Assembly (NCBI GenBank): GCA_904374385.1
Contig: CAJFGA010000001.1
Location: forward strand, 1-64,000
Source of the DNA: an uncultured Clostridia bacterium
Lineage (GTDB): Bacteria; Bacillota; Clostridia; Christensenellales; Borkfalkiaceae
Direction of reading: 5' to 3'
Length of the DNA stretch: 64,000 nt
Part shown: positions 16,905-25,063 of the stretch, piece after piece
How positions within the stretch are numbered: position 1 is the first letter of the stretch
Layout of the letters: each line of letters starts with the position of its first letter
The notes under the pieces: generated by a model
What the model was told of the DNA's origin: nothing
Databases searched by the model: none
What the model saw: only the letters and a program-made list of their open reading frames with translations
Translations under genes and position numbers: made by a program

Positions 16905-18068
16905 TTACAGATATTTGGCAAGAAGCTGCGCCATATCCGTCCTTTCCCACGGAAATTCTTCCCGCCCGAAATGGCCGTATGCCGCCGTCCTTTTATAGAT
17001 GGGCTTGCGCAGCCCCAGCTTTTCGATGATCGCCGCAGGGCGCAGATCAAAATTTTCCCGGATGATTTGTGCCAATTTTTCATCGGAAATTCTGCCCGTT
17101 CCATAAGTATTGACAAAAACGGAAACGGGGTTTGCCACGCCGATCGCATAGGCAAGTTCGATCTCGCACTCGTCGGCAAGATGCGCCGCCACGATATTTT
17201 TGCAGATATAGCGCGCCATATATGCCGCGCTCCGGTCCACTTTTGTCGGGTCTTTCCCGGAGAAAGAGCCGCCGCCGTGCGCACATCTGCCGCCGTAAGT
17301 ATCGACGATGATCTTTCTGCCCGTCAGACCGCTGTCCCCCTCGGGGCCGCCCACTTCGAACCTGCCCGTGGGGTTGATAAAATATTTGGTGTTTTCGTCG
17401 AGCAGATGCGCGGGCACGACTTCGGCGATCACATATCTTTTGATATCTTCGCGCAGCCTCTCTTGGCTGACGCGCTCGTCGTGCTGTGCGGAAACCACGA
17501 CGGCATCCACGCGCACGGGCGTTTTCCCATCGTATTCGACGGTGACCTGCGTCTTTCCGTCCGGGCGCAGGTAGGGCAAAAGCCCGCTCTTGCGCACGTC
17601 GGCCAGCCGTTTTGCGAGCTTGTGCGAGAGCACGACGGTGAGCGGCAGAAGTTCCTTGGTTTCGTTCACGGCATACCCGAACATCATGCCTTGATCGCCC
17701 GCGCCGATAAGGTCGAGCGCACCGCCGCCTGATTTTCTTTCCACCGAAGCGTCTACCCCCATTGCGATATCGGGGCTCTGCCCGTGAATGGCGGTAATAA
17801 CCGCGAGGGAATTGTACGAAAAGCCCTGCCCGCCGGTATATCCGATCTCTTTGACGGTATTTTTGACGATTTTAGAAATATCGACATAGCAGCTTGTGGA
17901 CAGTTCGCCCATGACGAGCACCATGCCCGTCGTCGCGCAGCATTCGATGGCGACGCGCGCATCCTTATCTCTTTCGAGGACGGCGTCCAAAACGGCATCG
18001 GATATTTGATCGCACACTTTATCGGGATGACCCTCGGTGACGCTTTCGCTCGTAAAATATTTTTTCAT
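16905..18068 (-). CDS. metK: S-adenosylmethionine synthase
   Basis: 387 residues, full length. The three repeated alpha/beta domains are present, with the N-terminal [20 protein letters not shown], the ATP-binding loop [12 protein letters not shown] and the phosphate loop [19 protein letters not shown]. Known: it makes S-adenosylmethionine and triphosphate from methionine and ATP, as a tetramer in the cytoplasm. The leader between the consensus promoter and the AGGAGG site is only about 40 bases, too short for a SAM riboswitch, so the usual clostridial SAM-I control is absent here. Confidence 0.98.
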   Translation of the reverse strand: MKKYFTSESVTEGHPDKVCDQISDAVLDAVLERDKDARVAIECCATTGMVLVMGELSTSCYVDISKIVKNTVKEIGYTGGQGFSYNSLAVITAIHGQSPDIAMGVDASVERKSGGGALDLIGAGDQGMMFGYAVNETKELLPLTVVLSHKLAKRLADVRKSGLLPYLRPDGKTQVTVEYDGKTPVRVDAVVVSAQHDERVSQERLREDIKRYVIAEVVPAHLLDENTKYFINPTGRFEVGGPEGDSGLTGRKIIVDTYGGRCAHGGGSFSGKDPTKVDRSAAYMARYICKNIVAAHLADECEIELAYAIGVANPVSVFVNTYGTGRISDEKLAQIIRENFDLRPAAIIEKLGLRKPIYKRTAAYGHFGREEFPWERTDMAQLLAKYL

Positions 18069-18112
18069 TGTATTTCCTCCTGCGTTTTCTCACCATTTCG
18101 GAAAGCAATTTC

Positions 18113-18141
18113 ATTATATATTTTTTCCCTATAAAAGTCAA
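18113..18141 (-). promoter_or_regulatory. Predicted promoter of metK
   Basis: On the minus strand, TTGACT (18141-18136), a 17-base spacer and TATAAT (18118-18113). It is arranged back-to-back with the promoter of the radical SAM gene. Confidence 0.75.
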
Positions 18142-18152
18142 TGTGTTATCGC

Positions 18153-18190
18153 TTTACAAAGGCGGAAAAAATATGCTAAAATCAGCATAT
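18153..18190 (+). promoter_or_regulatory. Leaderless promoter with a palindrome over the -10 and start codon of the radical SAM gene
   Basis: TTTACA (18153-18158), 18 bases, TAAAAT (18177-18182) with TGC before it. Exactly 6 bases separate the -10 from the ATG at 18189, which predicts transcription starting at the A of AUG. A perfect inverted repeat, ATATGCT-AAAATC-AGCATAT (18171-18190), covers the -10 element and the first two bases of the start codon. Confidence 0.65.
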
Positions 18191-19064
18191 GGCGGAAAAA
18201 TGTACGCTCTGCCCCGTACAATGCGGGGCAGACAGAAAAGACGGCCGAGGCTACTGCGGCGCAAACGACAAAATACAGGTGGCAAAATACGGGCTGCATC
18301 CCTATGAAGAGCCGTGCATCTCATTTAAAAACGGTTCCGGGACAATATTTTTTTCGGGCTGTGCGCTCCGCTGCGTCTTTTGCCAAAATTACGAAATTTC
18401 ACACGGCCGCGCGGGAGAAGAGATAGACGAAAAGCGGCTCGCCGCCATTTTCGCCGAACTAGAGGAGCTCGGCGCGGAAAACATCAACCTTGTAACGGCT
18501 GCACACTATGTGCCGCAGCTGCTCCGCGCATTTCGGTTGCACCGCCCCAAGATCCCCGTGGTATGGAACACCCATTCTTACGAAAAAACGGAAACATTGC
18601 GGGCGATCGATCCCTATATCGACATATATTTGCCCGACCTCAAATACTTTTCGCCCAAAATTTCGGCGCGCTACACGGGGCGTGCCGACTATTTTGAAAT
18701 TGCGAGCGCTGCCGTCGCCTTTATGGCAAAGCGCCCGTGCGATGTGCGGGGCGGCAAAATGTTTACGGGCTGCATCGTTAGGCACCTCGTACTCCCTCTG
18801 TGCGTAAACGACAGCATCGCCCTCATGCGGTGGTTTATATCTCTCGCTTCGGGCGCCTATTTCTCCCTGATGGGGCAATATACACCCTGCGGGAATATCG
18901 GGCAATACCCCGAACTCAATCGGCGCGTCACGCCGCGCGAGTACAAAAAGGCAGAGGACTTTTTACTCTCCTCCGGCTACGAACACATTTTTTTGCAGGC
19001 ACTGAACGCTGCGGACGAACGGTACATCCCCGATTTTTCGGACAAGACGGATACGCTGTTTTGA
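18189..19064 (+). CDS. Radical SAM protein of the PflA-like (COG1313) type
   Basis: 291 residues. The iron-sulfur/SAM cluster motif is CALRCVFCQN (a CxxxCxxC spacing), preceded by a conserved N-terminal Cys cluster CTLCPVQCG. Later segments such as LPDLKYFSPKISARYTG and LMGQYTPCGN are typical of the group usually annotated as putative pyruvate formate-lyase activating enzymes. Known: the cluster cleaves SAM to a 5'-deoxyadenosyl radical; true PflA makes a glycyl radical on its partner. No glycyl-radical enzyme is adjacent, so the substrate is unknown. The start has no Shine-Dalgarno sequence and appears leaderless. Confidence 0.88.
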   Translation: MAEKCTLCPVQCGADRKDGRGYCGANDKIQVAKYGLHPYEEPCISFKNGSGTIFFSGCALRCVFCQNYEISHGRAGEEIDEKRLAAIFAELEELGAENINLVTAAHYVPQLLRAFRLHRPKIPVVWNTHSYEKTETLRAIDPYIDIYLPDLKYFSPKISARYTGRADYFEIASAAVAFMAKRPCDVRGGKMFTGCIVRHLVLPLCVNDSIALMRWFISLASGAYFSLMGQYTPCGNIGQYPELNRRVTPREYKKAEDFLLSSGYEHIFLQALNAADERYIPDFSDKTDTLF

Positions 19065-19106
19065 AAAATCTTCGATGTTTTGGCGGGGAGGATCCGCCCA
19101 TCGCGT

Positions 19107-19238
19107 TTATTCGCTCCGGGCGAGTTTGCGTTTGAGCTTGTTGAGCTTTTTGACGAGCGCGGCCGTTTCGGAAGGAGAAGCCGCCGCAAAAGCGCGCTCT
19201 ACTTCTTCGATATAAGCGGCATCGATCTTTTTTTTCAT
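19107..19238 (-). CDS. Possible small basic protein (43 aa)
   Basis: A minus-strand frame of 43 residues fills the 200-base gap between the radical SAM and ABC-F genes: MKKKIDAAYIEEVERAF, then an Ala/Ser/Glu stretch, then ALVKKLNKLKRKLARSE. It looks like an amphipathic helix pair with a strongly basic end, and its codon choice resembles the neighbours. Against it: no good ribosome site precedes the ATG at 19238 and no promoter is obvious. I do not recognise a family. The plus-strand reading of the same bases would be a long, arginine-rich N-terminal extension of the ABC-F protein, which is less plausible. Confidence 0.4.
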   Translation of the reverse strand: MKKKIDAAYIEEVERAFAAASPSETAALVKKLNKLKRKLARSE

Positions 19239-19268
19239 ACGGGAAGTATCGGCAAAACAAGGGTATTT

Positions 19269-21152
19269 ATGCTTTTAGACTTGGAAAACGTAGCGTTCGG
19301 CTACGATGACAAAAAAATATTCGAAAAGGTGACCTTTACCATCCATGAGGGGGAGCGCATCGGCTTTATCGGCCCGAACGGCGAGGGAAAAACGACCCTG
19401 ATCCGCATCATGACGGGCGAACTTGTGCCCGACGAAGGAAAAATCTTTAAAAAAGGCGGCTTAAAACTCGGTTATCTCGCCCAAACGGGCGGCTATGAGA
19501 GTGAAAACACCGTCTATGCGGAGATGCGCGGCGTTTTCGCGGACGTATTCGGCGCGATGGAAAAACTGCGCGATACGGAAAGGCAGCTCGCCGCGGCAGA
19601 ATACGGCAGCGCCGAATTTGCCGCGCTGTCTGCAAAATACGAGCAATTGGACAGGCGGATCGCCGCCGCAGACGGCTACAATGCCGACGTGAAGATCAAG
19701 ACCGTGCTCAACGGCATGGGATTTGAGCGGGCGTACGATCAAGTTATTTCCACCATGAGCGGGGGAGAAAAGACGCGCCTCAAGCTGTGCCGCCTCCTTT
19801 TGGAAGAACCGGAGATCCTTTTTTTAGACGAGCCCACCAACCACCTCGACGTTTCCACGCTGTTTTGGCTGGAAAGCTATCTCGCCTCTTATAAGGGCGC
19901 GATCTTCGCCGTATCGCACGACCGGTATTTTCTCGACCGGGTGGTGCAGAAGATCTTTGAACTGGAAAACAGGCGGGTACAGGTTTACCGCGGCAATTAT
20001 TCCAAATACAAGATATTAAAGGCGGAAAAGGTGCTTACCCAGCAGCGCGAATATGACAAACAGCAGGAAGAGATCGCCGCGCTCAAAGATTATGTGGCAC
20101 GCAACATCGTGCGGGCGACGACGGCAAAGAGCGCGCTTTCGCGCGTAAAAAAGCTGGAAAACATGGAAGTGCTTGAAAAGCCCCTGCCCCCGCCCCAACC
20201 GCCGCGGTTTCGCTTTACGTTCGACGAAAAGAGCGAAGAATCGGCACTGCGCGTTGACGGGCTTTCGCTGGCGGCGGGCGGCAAGCCCCTGTTCGCAGAC
20301 GCCTCTTTTGAAGTGCGCCGCGGCGATAAAGTGGCGATCGTCGGCGAAAACGGTACGGGAAAATCCACCCTGATCCGCGCGCTCGTCAAACATATCGACC
20401 CCGCCGTGCACTGGGGGCGCTTCGTCAAAACAGGGTATTACGATCAGGAAAATGCCGACCTCGACCCCGACGAGACGGTTTTGGGCGCGCTGTGGCACAA
20501 GCACACGGGTTGGACGCAGACGGAGGCGCGCGCGGCGCTCGCGCGGGCAAAACTGACCGCCGAAGACATCGAAAAAAAGGTCAAAAGCCTTTCGGGCGGG
20601 GAGCGGGCAAAACTGTCACTCGTTCTGCTGGAGGCGGAGCGGGCTAACTTCCTCGTACTGGATGAGCCGACCAACCACCTCGACCTTTTGGCGCGGGAAG
20701 CGCTCGAAGAGGCGCTGCGCGCCTATGAAGGCACCCTGCTGTTCGTTTCGCACGACCGCTATTTTATTCAAAACCTCGCTTCGAAGGTCATAGAGATCGC
20801 AGGGCAAACGCTTACCCTCTATCCCTGCGGATACGAGGAATTCAACGAGCGGAAAAGGGCGGCATCGGAGAGGGTGCAGGCGCAGGCAAAGGAAGGCAGA
20901 GAGAGCAGGCAAAACGCTTCTTACCGTTCCAAGGCAGATCGCGCGGAGGATGCCCAAAAAAAACAGCGCATCAAACAGGCAGAAAGCGATATTGCGGAAA
21001 CGGAGGCGGAGATCGCCTCCCTGCATGAGGAAATCGCCCGCCCCGAGATTGCCGCCGACTATAAATTGATGAATGAAAAATGTGCGCGCCTCGATGCGCT
21101 GAACGAGCGCCTCGACGCGCTGTATAAAACGTATGAACAGCTGATCTCTTGA
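19269..21152 (+). CDS. ABC-F family ATPase (ribosome-associated, Uup/YkpA-like)
   Basis: 627 residues from the ATG at 19269, where the conserved MLLDLENVAFGYDDKKIF begins. Two ATP-binding domains are complete: Walker A GPNGEGKTT and GENGTGKST, signatures MSGGEKTRLKL and LSGGERAKLSL, and Walker B/switch ILFLDEPTNHLD and FLVLDEPTNHLD. A charged linker of about 80 residues joins them, and a coiled-coil tail of about 90 residues closes the protein. There are no membrane segments, so it is not a transporter. Known: ABC-F proteins act in the ribosomal E site; some confer resistance to ribosome-targeting antibiotics and others relieve stalling. The long C-terminal coil resembles Uup-type housekeeping members. 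Confidence 0.92.
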   Translation: MLLDLENVAFGYDDKKIFEKVTFTIHEGERIGFIGPNGEGKTTLIRIMTGELVPDEGKIFKKGGLKLGYLAQTGGYESENTVYAEMRGVFADVFGAMEKLRDTERQLAAAEYGSAEFAALSAKYEQLDRRIAAADGYNADVKIKTVLNGMGFERAYDQVISTMSGGEKTRLKLCRLLLEEPEILFLDEPTNHLDVSTLFWLESYLASYKGAIFAVSHDRYFLDRVVQKIFELENRRVQVYRGNYSKYKILKAEKVLTQQREYDKQQEEIAALKDYVARNIVRATTAKSALSRVKKLENMEVLEKPLPPPQPPRFRFTFDEKSEESALRVDGLSLAAGGKPLFADASFEVRRGDKVAIVGENGTGKSTLIRALVKHIDPAVHWGRFVKTGYYDQENADLDPDETVLGALWHKHTGWTQTEARAALARAKLTAEDIEKKVKSLSGGERAKLSLVLLEAERANFLVLDEPTNHLDLLAREALEEALRAYEGTLLFVSHDRYFIQNLASKVIEIAGQTLTLYPCGYEEFNERKRAASERVQAQAKEGRESRQNASYRSKADRAEDAQKKQRIKQAESDIAETEAEIASLHEEIARPEIAADYKLMNEKCARLDALNERLDALYKTYEQLIS

Positions 21153-21156
21153 CGGC

Positions 21157-21190
21157 ACAAAGCCCTTCCCCGAACGGGGAAGGGCTTTGT
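21157..21190. terminator. Bidirectional terminator between the ABC-F gene and icd
   Basis: A perfect 15-bp stem (ACAAAGCCCTTCCCC with its complement) and a GAAC loop lie between the convergent genes. It is directly after the ABC-F stop and 22 bases beyond the icd stop. Confidence 0.85.
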
Positions 21191-21211
21191 AAATTGGTTT
21201 ATATAAAACTT

Positions 21212-22420
21212 TTATAATTTTTCCGCGATCGCCTTCAAAAAGCCTTCCGAATCGAGCTTGACGGGAGTGATCCCCTCCGACTTGAACAGGGGCACGAGGT
21301 CGCCCGTCATTTTTCCCTCTTCGATCGTCTGAACGGTCGCTTTTTCCAGCTTCTTCGCAAAAGCCGTGAGCGCGGGGATGCCGTCCAGTTCTCCCCTCTT
21401 TGCGAGCGCGCCAGTCCATGCAAAAATGGTCGCCACGGAGTTGGTAGAGGTGGATTCCCCCTTCAGATACTTGTAATAGTGGCGGGTCACCGTGCCGTGC
21501 GCCGCTTCAAATTCGTAATTGCCGTCGGGCGAAACGAGCACGGATGTCATCATGCCGAGCGAACCGTAAGCGGTCGCCACCATGTCGCTCATCACGTCGC
21601 CGTCGTAATTTTTGCAGGCCCACAGTACCCCGCCCTCCGAGCGGACGATGCGCGCGACCGCGTCGTCGATAAGAGTATACATATATTCGATGCCCGCGGC
21701 TTCGAACTTTTCTCTGTATTCCTTTTCGTAAAGATCGTTGAAAATATCTTTGAAATGGTGGTCGTACTTTTTGGAAATGGTGTCCTTCGTGGCGAACCAG
21801 AGGGGCATTTTCACATCGAGCGCGTAATTGAAGCAGGAGCGCGCGAAACTTTCGATCGACTTATCGGTATTGTGCACCGACTGCACGATGCCGCCCCCGT
21901 TTTTAAAGTCCTGCACGAGCAGTTTTTCCTTCACTTCGCCGTTCTCCCCTTCCACGAGAAGATACGCCCTGTCCCCCTGCGCCGTACGCGTTTCCACGCC
22001 CGAATACACGTCGCCGTAGGCATGACGGGCGAGCACGATCGGTTTTTTCCAGCCGGGGATGTAGGGCGTGATGCCCTTGGCGAGGATGGGCGCGCGGAAC
22101 ACCGTTCCGTCCAGAATGCGGCGGATGGTGCCGTTCGGGCTCTTCCACATCTGTTTGAGTTTGTACTCCTCCACCCGCTGCGCGTTGGGGGTGATGGTCG
22201 CGCACTTGACGCCCACCTTATATTTTTTATTGGCGTTTGCCGCATCCACGGTGACCTGGTCGTCCGTCCTGTCGCGGTTGACAAGCCCGAGGTCATAATA
22301 CTCGGTTTTCAGGTCGACATAGGGGCAGATCAGGATATCTTTGATCCACTGCCACAAAACGCGGGTCATTTCGTCGCCGTCCATCTCGACGATCGGGTTT
22401 ATCATTTTAATCTTTGCCAT
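21212..22420 (-). CDS. icd: NADP-dependent isocitrate dehydrogenase (homodimeric type)
   Basis: 402 residues. The N-terminus [19 protein letters not shown], the substrate loop [19 protein letters not shown] and the metal/cofactor region [21 protein letters not shown] are diagnostic of the homodimeric IDH group shared with eukaryotic cytosolic enzymes, not the E. coli-type Icd. Known: it decarboxylates isocitrate to 2-oxoglutarate with NADP+. No citrate synthase or aconitase gene is nearby. In a fermentative clostridium this enzyme would mainly supply 2-oxoglutarate for glutamate synthesis. The gene is monocistronic, with a terminator on its 3' side. Confidence 0.96.
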   Translation of the reverse strand: MAKIKMINPIVEMDGDEMTRVLWQWIKDILICPYVDLKTEYYDLGLVNRDRTDDQVTVDAANANKKYKVGVKCATITPNAQRVEEYKLKQMWKSPNGTIRRILDGTVFRAPILAKGITPYIPGWKKPIVLARHAYGDVYSGVETRTAQGDRAYLLVEGENGEVKEKLLVQDFKNGGGIVQSVHNTDKSIESFARSCFNYALDVKMPLWFATKDTISKKYDHHFKDIFNDLYEKEYREKFEAAGIEYMYTLIDDAVARIVRSEGGVLWACKNYDGDVMSDMVATAYGSLGMMTSVLVSPDGNYEFEAAHGTVTRHYYKYLKGESTSTNSVATIFAWTGALAKRGELDGIPALTAFAKKLEKATVQTIEEGKMTGDLVPLFKSEGITPVKLDSEGFLKAIAEKL

Positions 22421-22508
22421 ATCCGTACTCCTTGCAGAGATGTTTCTTCCTATATTTTACCAAAAAACAAAGAAAATCACAAGCGTTTACCCTGCCGCCA
22501 AACAAAAA

Positions 22509-22528
22509 CGGCGGGATAACTCCCGCCG
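22509..22528. terminator. Terminator after the 62-aa gene
   Basis: CGGCGGGA-TAAC-TCCCGCCG hairpin with A-rich sequence on the left and a T-run on the right. It ends the leftward accessory transcript just before the icd promoter region. Confidence 0.75.
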
Positions 22529-22533
22529 CATTT

Positions 22534-22722
22534 TTATCGTTTCGGCAATAAAGCCGTCAGCATATTTCCTTCGCCGATCCGCCTGCCGCTCGTATCGCAA
22601 GTATATCTGCCGTCAAAATAGCCGAGTCTTCTCCCCGAAGGATCGGTGATGTACTGCCTATTCCCCACATCTACGATCTTGCCGATCACACGGCCCTGCT
22701 TATCTTTCAATACTTGATTCAT
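22534..22722 (-). CDS. Small repeat protein of unknown function
   Basis: 62 residues containing three near-copies of a D-x-x-G-R-x-[IL]-G unit: DKQGRVIG, DPSGRRLG and DTSGRRIG, each followed by an aromatic or charged strand. The pattern suggests a small beta-hairpin repeat similar in appearance to YD or choline-binding-like repeats, but it is too short to assign. There is no signal peptide. A clear AAAAGGAG lies before the ATG. It follows the 237-aa gene by 31 bases and probably shares its promoter. Function unknown. Confidence 0.65.
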   Translation of the reverse strand: MNQVLKDKQGRVIGKIVDVGNRQYITDPSGRRLGYFDGRYTCDTSGRRIGEGNMLTALLPKR

Positions 22723-22753
22723 AAAAATACTCCTTTTATTTATTGAATAATGA

Positions 22754-23467
22754 TCAAATCGTTTGGTGATAATTGAGAAAATCTCTCACATCGGCTTCGG
22801 TTTCGATCGGCAGAAGGTCTTCGGGCGTAATATATTCCGATGTCACGTTCCCGTTTTCGTCTTTTTTGTACAGGCCGAACTCCTCGGCTCCATGGTTTTC
22901 AAAAAATTTCGTACACGCTTTGATTTTATATATGATCGTATCTTTATCGCCCTTATACAGTAGCGGCGAAACCAACCAACTATCCTCTTCGACCAAACGA
23001 TCGACCGGCAATTTTCCCTGTTCGACCAGCGGTGCGATCGTTCCGTCAAAAATCCAAATAAAGTCGCCTGTCGTACATGCGATTTTAGCTTCGCCGAGAA
23101 GCCTCGCAAACTCGATCCAATGATTCCGGATCATTCCCGCGGTATATTTGCCGAAACTTTTATATGAACCCAACTCCGTCAATTTATAACGTAACACCCT
23201 GTGCACATTGCTTTCCAATGTCCCTGAAATTTCCCCCTTTACCCAACCGAAGCCGCCCTCCGCTTCGGGGCTGTATAAAAGTTTATCAAAATATGCAAAT
23301 TGGATTTCTATCGAATGCTTGTTCAGTATCTTTTCTTCATCGGTCAACTTGACCGAACTATCAAACTGCGTCTTCCACAATTCGGCTATTTTGTCTACCG
23401 ATTTTGCGAGTTCCTCCAATGAAAGTGCTGTGTAATCGATTTTTGATTTCTTTTTGAAAAGTCCCAT
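22754..23467 (-). CDS. Uncharacterised 237-aa protein of an XRE-controlled accessory module
   Basis: 237 residues beginning MGLFKKKSKIDY. It has no signal peptide, no membrane segment and no motif I recognise. The sequence is mixed alpha/beta, with several Trp and Phe residues in the middle. Base composition is more AT-rich than the flanking housekeeping genes, which suggests later acquisition. GGAGGG precedes the ATG by 5 bases. Its promoter has a palindromic operator exactly in the spacer, and a divergent XRE repressor gene starts 88 bases away. The arrangement resembles a regulated cargo gene of a mobile or defence-like module, but no function is assigned. Confidence 0.65.
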   Translation of the reverse strand: MGLFKKKSKIDYTALSLEELAKSVDKIAELWKTQFDSSVKLTDEEKILNKHSIEIQFAYFDKLLYSPEAEGGFGWVKGEISGTLESNVHRVLRYKLTELGSYKSFGKYTAGMIRNHWIEFARLLGEAKIACTTGDFIWIFDGTIAPLVEQGKLPVDRLVEEDSWLVSPLLYKGDKDTIIYKIKACTKFFENHGAEEFGLYKKDENGNVTSEYITPEDLLPIETEADVRDFLNYHQTI

Positions 23468-23493
23468 TTTTCCCTCCGAGTGATTTTATTTAT

Positions 23494-23522
23494 ATTATAG
23501 TAACAATTCTTGTTACTGTCAA
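23494..23522 (-). promoter_or_regulatory. Consensus promoter with operator filling the spacer
   Basis: On the minus strand TTGACA (23522-23517) and TATAAT (23499-23494) both match perfectly. The 17-base spacer (23500-23516) is itself a perfect palindrome, GTAACAA-TTC-TTGTTAC on the plus strand. A third copy of the half-site GTAACAA lies at 23530-23536, upstream of xre. This is the expected layout for a repressor site. Confidence 0.8.
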
Positions 23523-23540
23523 GCGATTTGTAACAAAAAA

Positions 23541-23549
23541 TGATACACT
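23541..23549 (+). promoter_or_regulatory. Putative extended -10 of the xre gene (leaderless)
   Basis: TGA-TACACT ends 6 bases before the ATG at 23556. No clear -35 hexamer is seen and no Shine-Dalgarno sequence precedes the ATG. Spacing equals that of the radical SAM and ylxM starts. Confidence 0.4.
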
Positions 23550-23555
23550 TTTGTC

Positions 23556-23765
23556 ATGAATTTTTTCAAAGAACGTTTAAAAGAACTGCGTCTTGAACGT
23601 AACCTGACCCAACAGGATCTCGGTAAAATACTGCATACTACCAAAATGGCAGTTTCGCATTGGGAAAAGGGGCACAGCGAACCAAGCATTGCGCAGTTGA
23701 TCGTTTTATCCGATTATTTTGATGTTTCGATCGACTATCTTGTCGGAAAAAGTAATTTCCCCTAA
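23556..23765 (+). CDS. XRE-family (Cro/CI-type) repressor
   Basis: 69 residues, a single helix-turn-helix domain: LKELRLERNLTQQDLGKIL, then TTKMAVSHWEKGHSEPS as the recognition region and IDYLVGKS at the end. There is no sensor or peptidase domain. Such minimal repressors usually bind as dimers to short palindromes. The GTAACAA...TTGTTAC palindrome in the divergent promoter region is the likely target, giving control of the 237-aa gene and probably of xre itself. The ATG has no ribosome site and follows a -10-like element by 6 bases. Confidence 0.9.
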   Translation: MNFFKERLKELRLERNLTQQDLGKILHTTKMAVSHWEKGHSEPSIAQLIVLSDYFDVSIDYLVGKSNFP

Positions 23766-23773
23766 ATATGGAA

Positions 23774-23805
23774 AGCAGCGGGCCGCCCAAAGGCGGCCCG
23801 CTGCT
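23774..23805. terminator. Strong hairpin between xre and ddl
   Basis: A perfect 14-bp GC-rich stem (AGCAGCGGGCCGCC with its complement) and a 4-base loop lie between convergent xre and ddl. Neither side has a good U-tract, so it may slow polymerase or protect 3' ends rather than act as a classic terminator. Confidence 0.55.
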
Positions 23806-23828
23806 TCATCTGTTCTATAAAAAATATG

Positions 23829-24965
23829 TCATCTCCCCCGTTTTCCGCCCTTGGCGGGCAGCGAAGTGAGCACGCCGCAGTTTTTCAGCATTTTTTTGCC
23901 GCCGGCGGCCTTTGCTTCGAGTATGCCCTGTTCGATCAGATCGCTCAGCAGGCGCGAAAAGCCCGCCATGCTTTCGGCGAACAGGTAGTAAGCGAGCGAA
24001 CCGGGCACGGTGTTCATCTCGTTAAAGTATACCTCCTCTCCCGCAAGGAGAAAATCTGCGCGCACGACGCCGCAAAGATTTAAGCGGCGGTAGAGCAGTT
24101 TGGTATACCCCTTAATGCGCGCGGCGCTCTGTTCGGGCAGCGCCGCAGGAAAGTTGCGCACGCGCTCTTTGCCGCCCGCCATGTATTTGTCGCGGAAGGT
24201 CAAAATTTTATGTGCGGTGAGCGGTTCTTCACATTCGGAAACGACGATCTCGCTCCCCTTTTTATAGGCGGCGCAATTGATCTCCCGACAGCCGGCGAGA
24301 TATTTTTCGGCAATGACGACGGCGTCGTACTCCAAAGCGGACTGCACGGCGCGGACGAGCTCCGCCCTGTTTTCGGCGACGAGCACGCCGATGCTCGAGC
24401 CCTGCCGCGCCGGCTTTACAATGACGGGATAGCCGATGCGCTCTTCCACACACCGCAGCGCCATTGCCGCGCGCTTTTTGTACTCCGCCTCGCCGATGCG
24501 GAACCAGGGCGCGCTCTTGATGCCGAGCGCCTTCGCCACGAGCTTGGTTAACCCCTTATCCATAAAGACGGCGGATCCCGCCATTCCCGGAGATGCGCAG
24601 GGAATGCGGTTGAGCGCAAAGAGGGCGGATACCGTGCCGTCCTCCCCTCCCAATCCGTGACAGCCGTTGATGCCGCAGTCGATCCGGGCGACTTCTTTGA
24701 TCTTTTTTCCCTTTACGGTACACAATTTTCCGTCTAAAAAGAGCGCTTCTTCCGCCTTGGATTCGATGCCGCTGCGGAAGTTCGCCACGTCAAAGAGCGC
24801 TTTGCCCGTATAAAATTTGCCGCTTTGGGCAAGGTACACGGGGTGCGACACATACCGTTCGCGGTCGAGAACATTCGCCGCCATCGTGCCCGTGATGACG
24901 GAAATTTCATTTTCGCAGGACATGCCGCCGAACACGACGGCGATATTTTTCAAACAATTCTGCAT
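23829..24965 (-). CDS. ddl: D-alanine--D-alanine ligase
   Basis: 378 residues from the ATG at 24965, which has GGAGGTG 10 bases upstream; the earlier Met at 24986 lies inside that site. ATP-grasp features are clear: VVFGGMSCENEISVITG at the N-terminus, the catalytic HGLGGEDGT loop, VKPARQGSSIGV, and the metal-binding YFNEMNTVPGSLAYYLF. Known: it joins two D-alanines for the peptidoglycan stem peptide. It is the last gene of the tsaE-tsaB-rimI-hydrolase-murF-ddl run. Its product is the direct substrate of MurF, encoded just upstream. Confidence 0.96.
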   Translation of the reverse strand: MQNCLKNIAVVFGGMSCENEISVITGTMAANVLDRERYVSHPVYLAQSGKFYTGKALFDVANFRSGIESKAEEALFLDGKLCTVKGKKIKEVARIDCGINGCHGLGGEDGTVSALFALNRIPCASPGMAGSAVFMDKGLTKLVAKALGIKSAPWFRIGEAEYKKRAAMALRCVEERIGYPVIVKPARQGSSIGVLVAENRAELVRAVQSALEYDAVVIAEKYLAGCREINCAAYKKGSEIVVSECEEPLTAHKILTFRDKYMAGGKERVRNFPAALPEQSAARIKGYTKLLYRRLNLCGVVRADFLLAGEEVYFNEMNTVPGSLAYYLFAESMAGFSRLLSDLIEQGILEAKAAGGKKMLKNCGVLTSLPAKGGKRGR

Positions 24966-25063
24966 CAATAAAAAACACCTCCGCAAAAATTTTTTTGCTT
25001 TGGTGTTTCCCGAAAAATTGAAATTTTCTTCCGGACGCGCAAAGAAGGCGCCGGCAAAGCTCT

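Noticed and set aside
18069-18140. SAM riboswitch upstream of metK
   Set aside because: The promoter is only about 40 bases from the ribosome site and none of the SAM-I conserved blocks is present.
19080-19268. 63-residue N-terminal extension of the ABC-F protein
   Set aside because: No ribosome site at the upstream ATG, Arg-rich sequence unlike the family, and the conserved MLLDLENVAFGY start is present at 19269.
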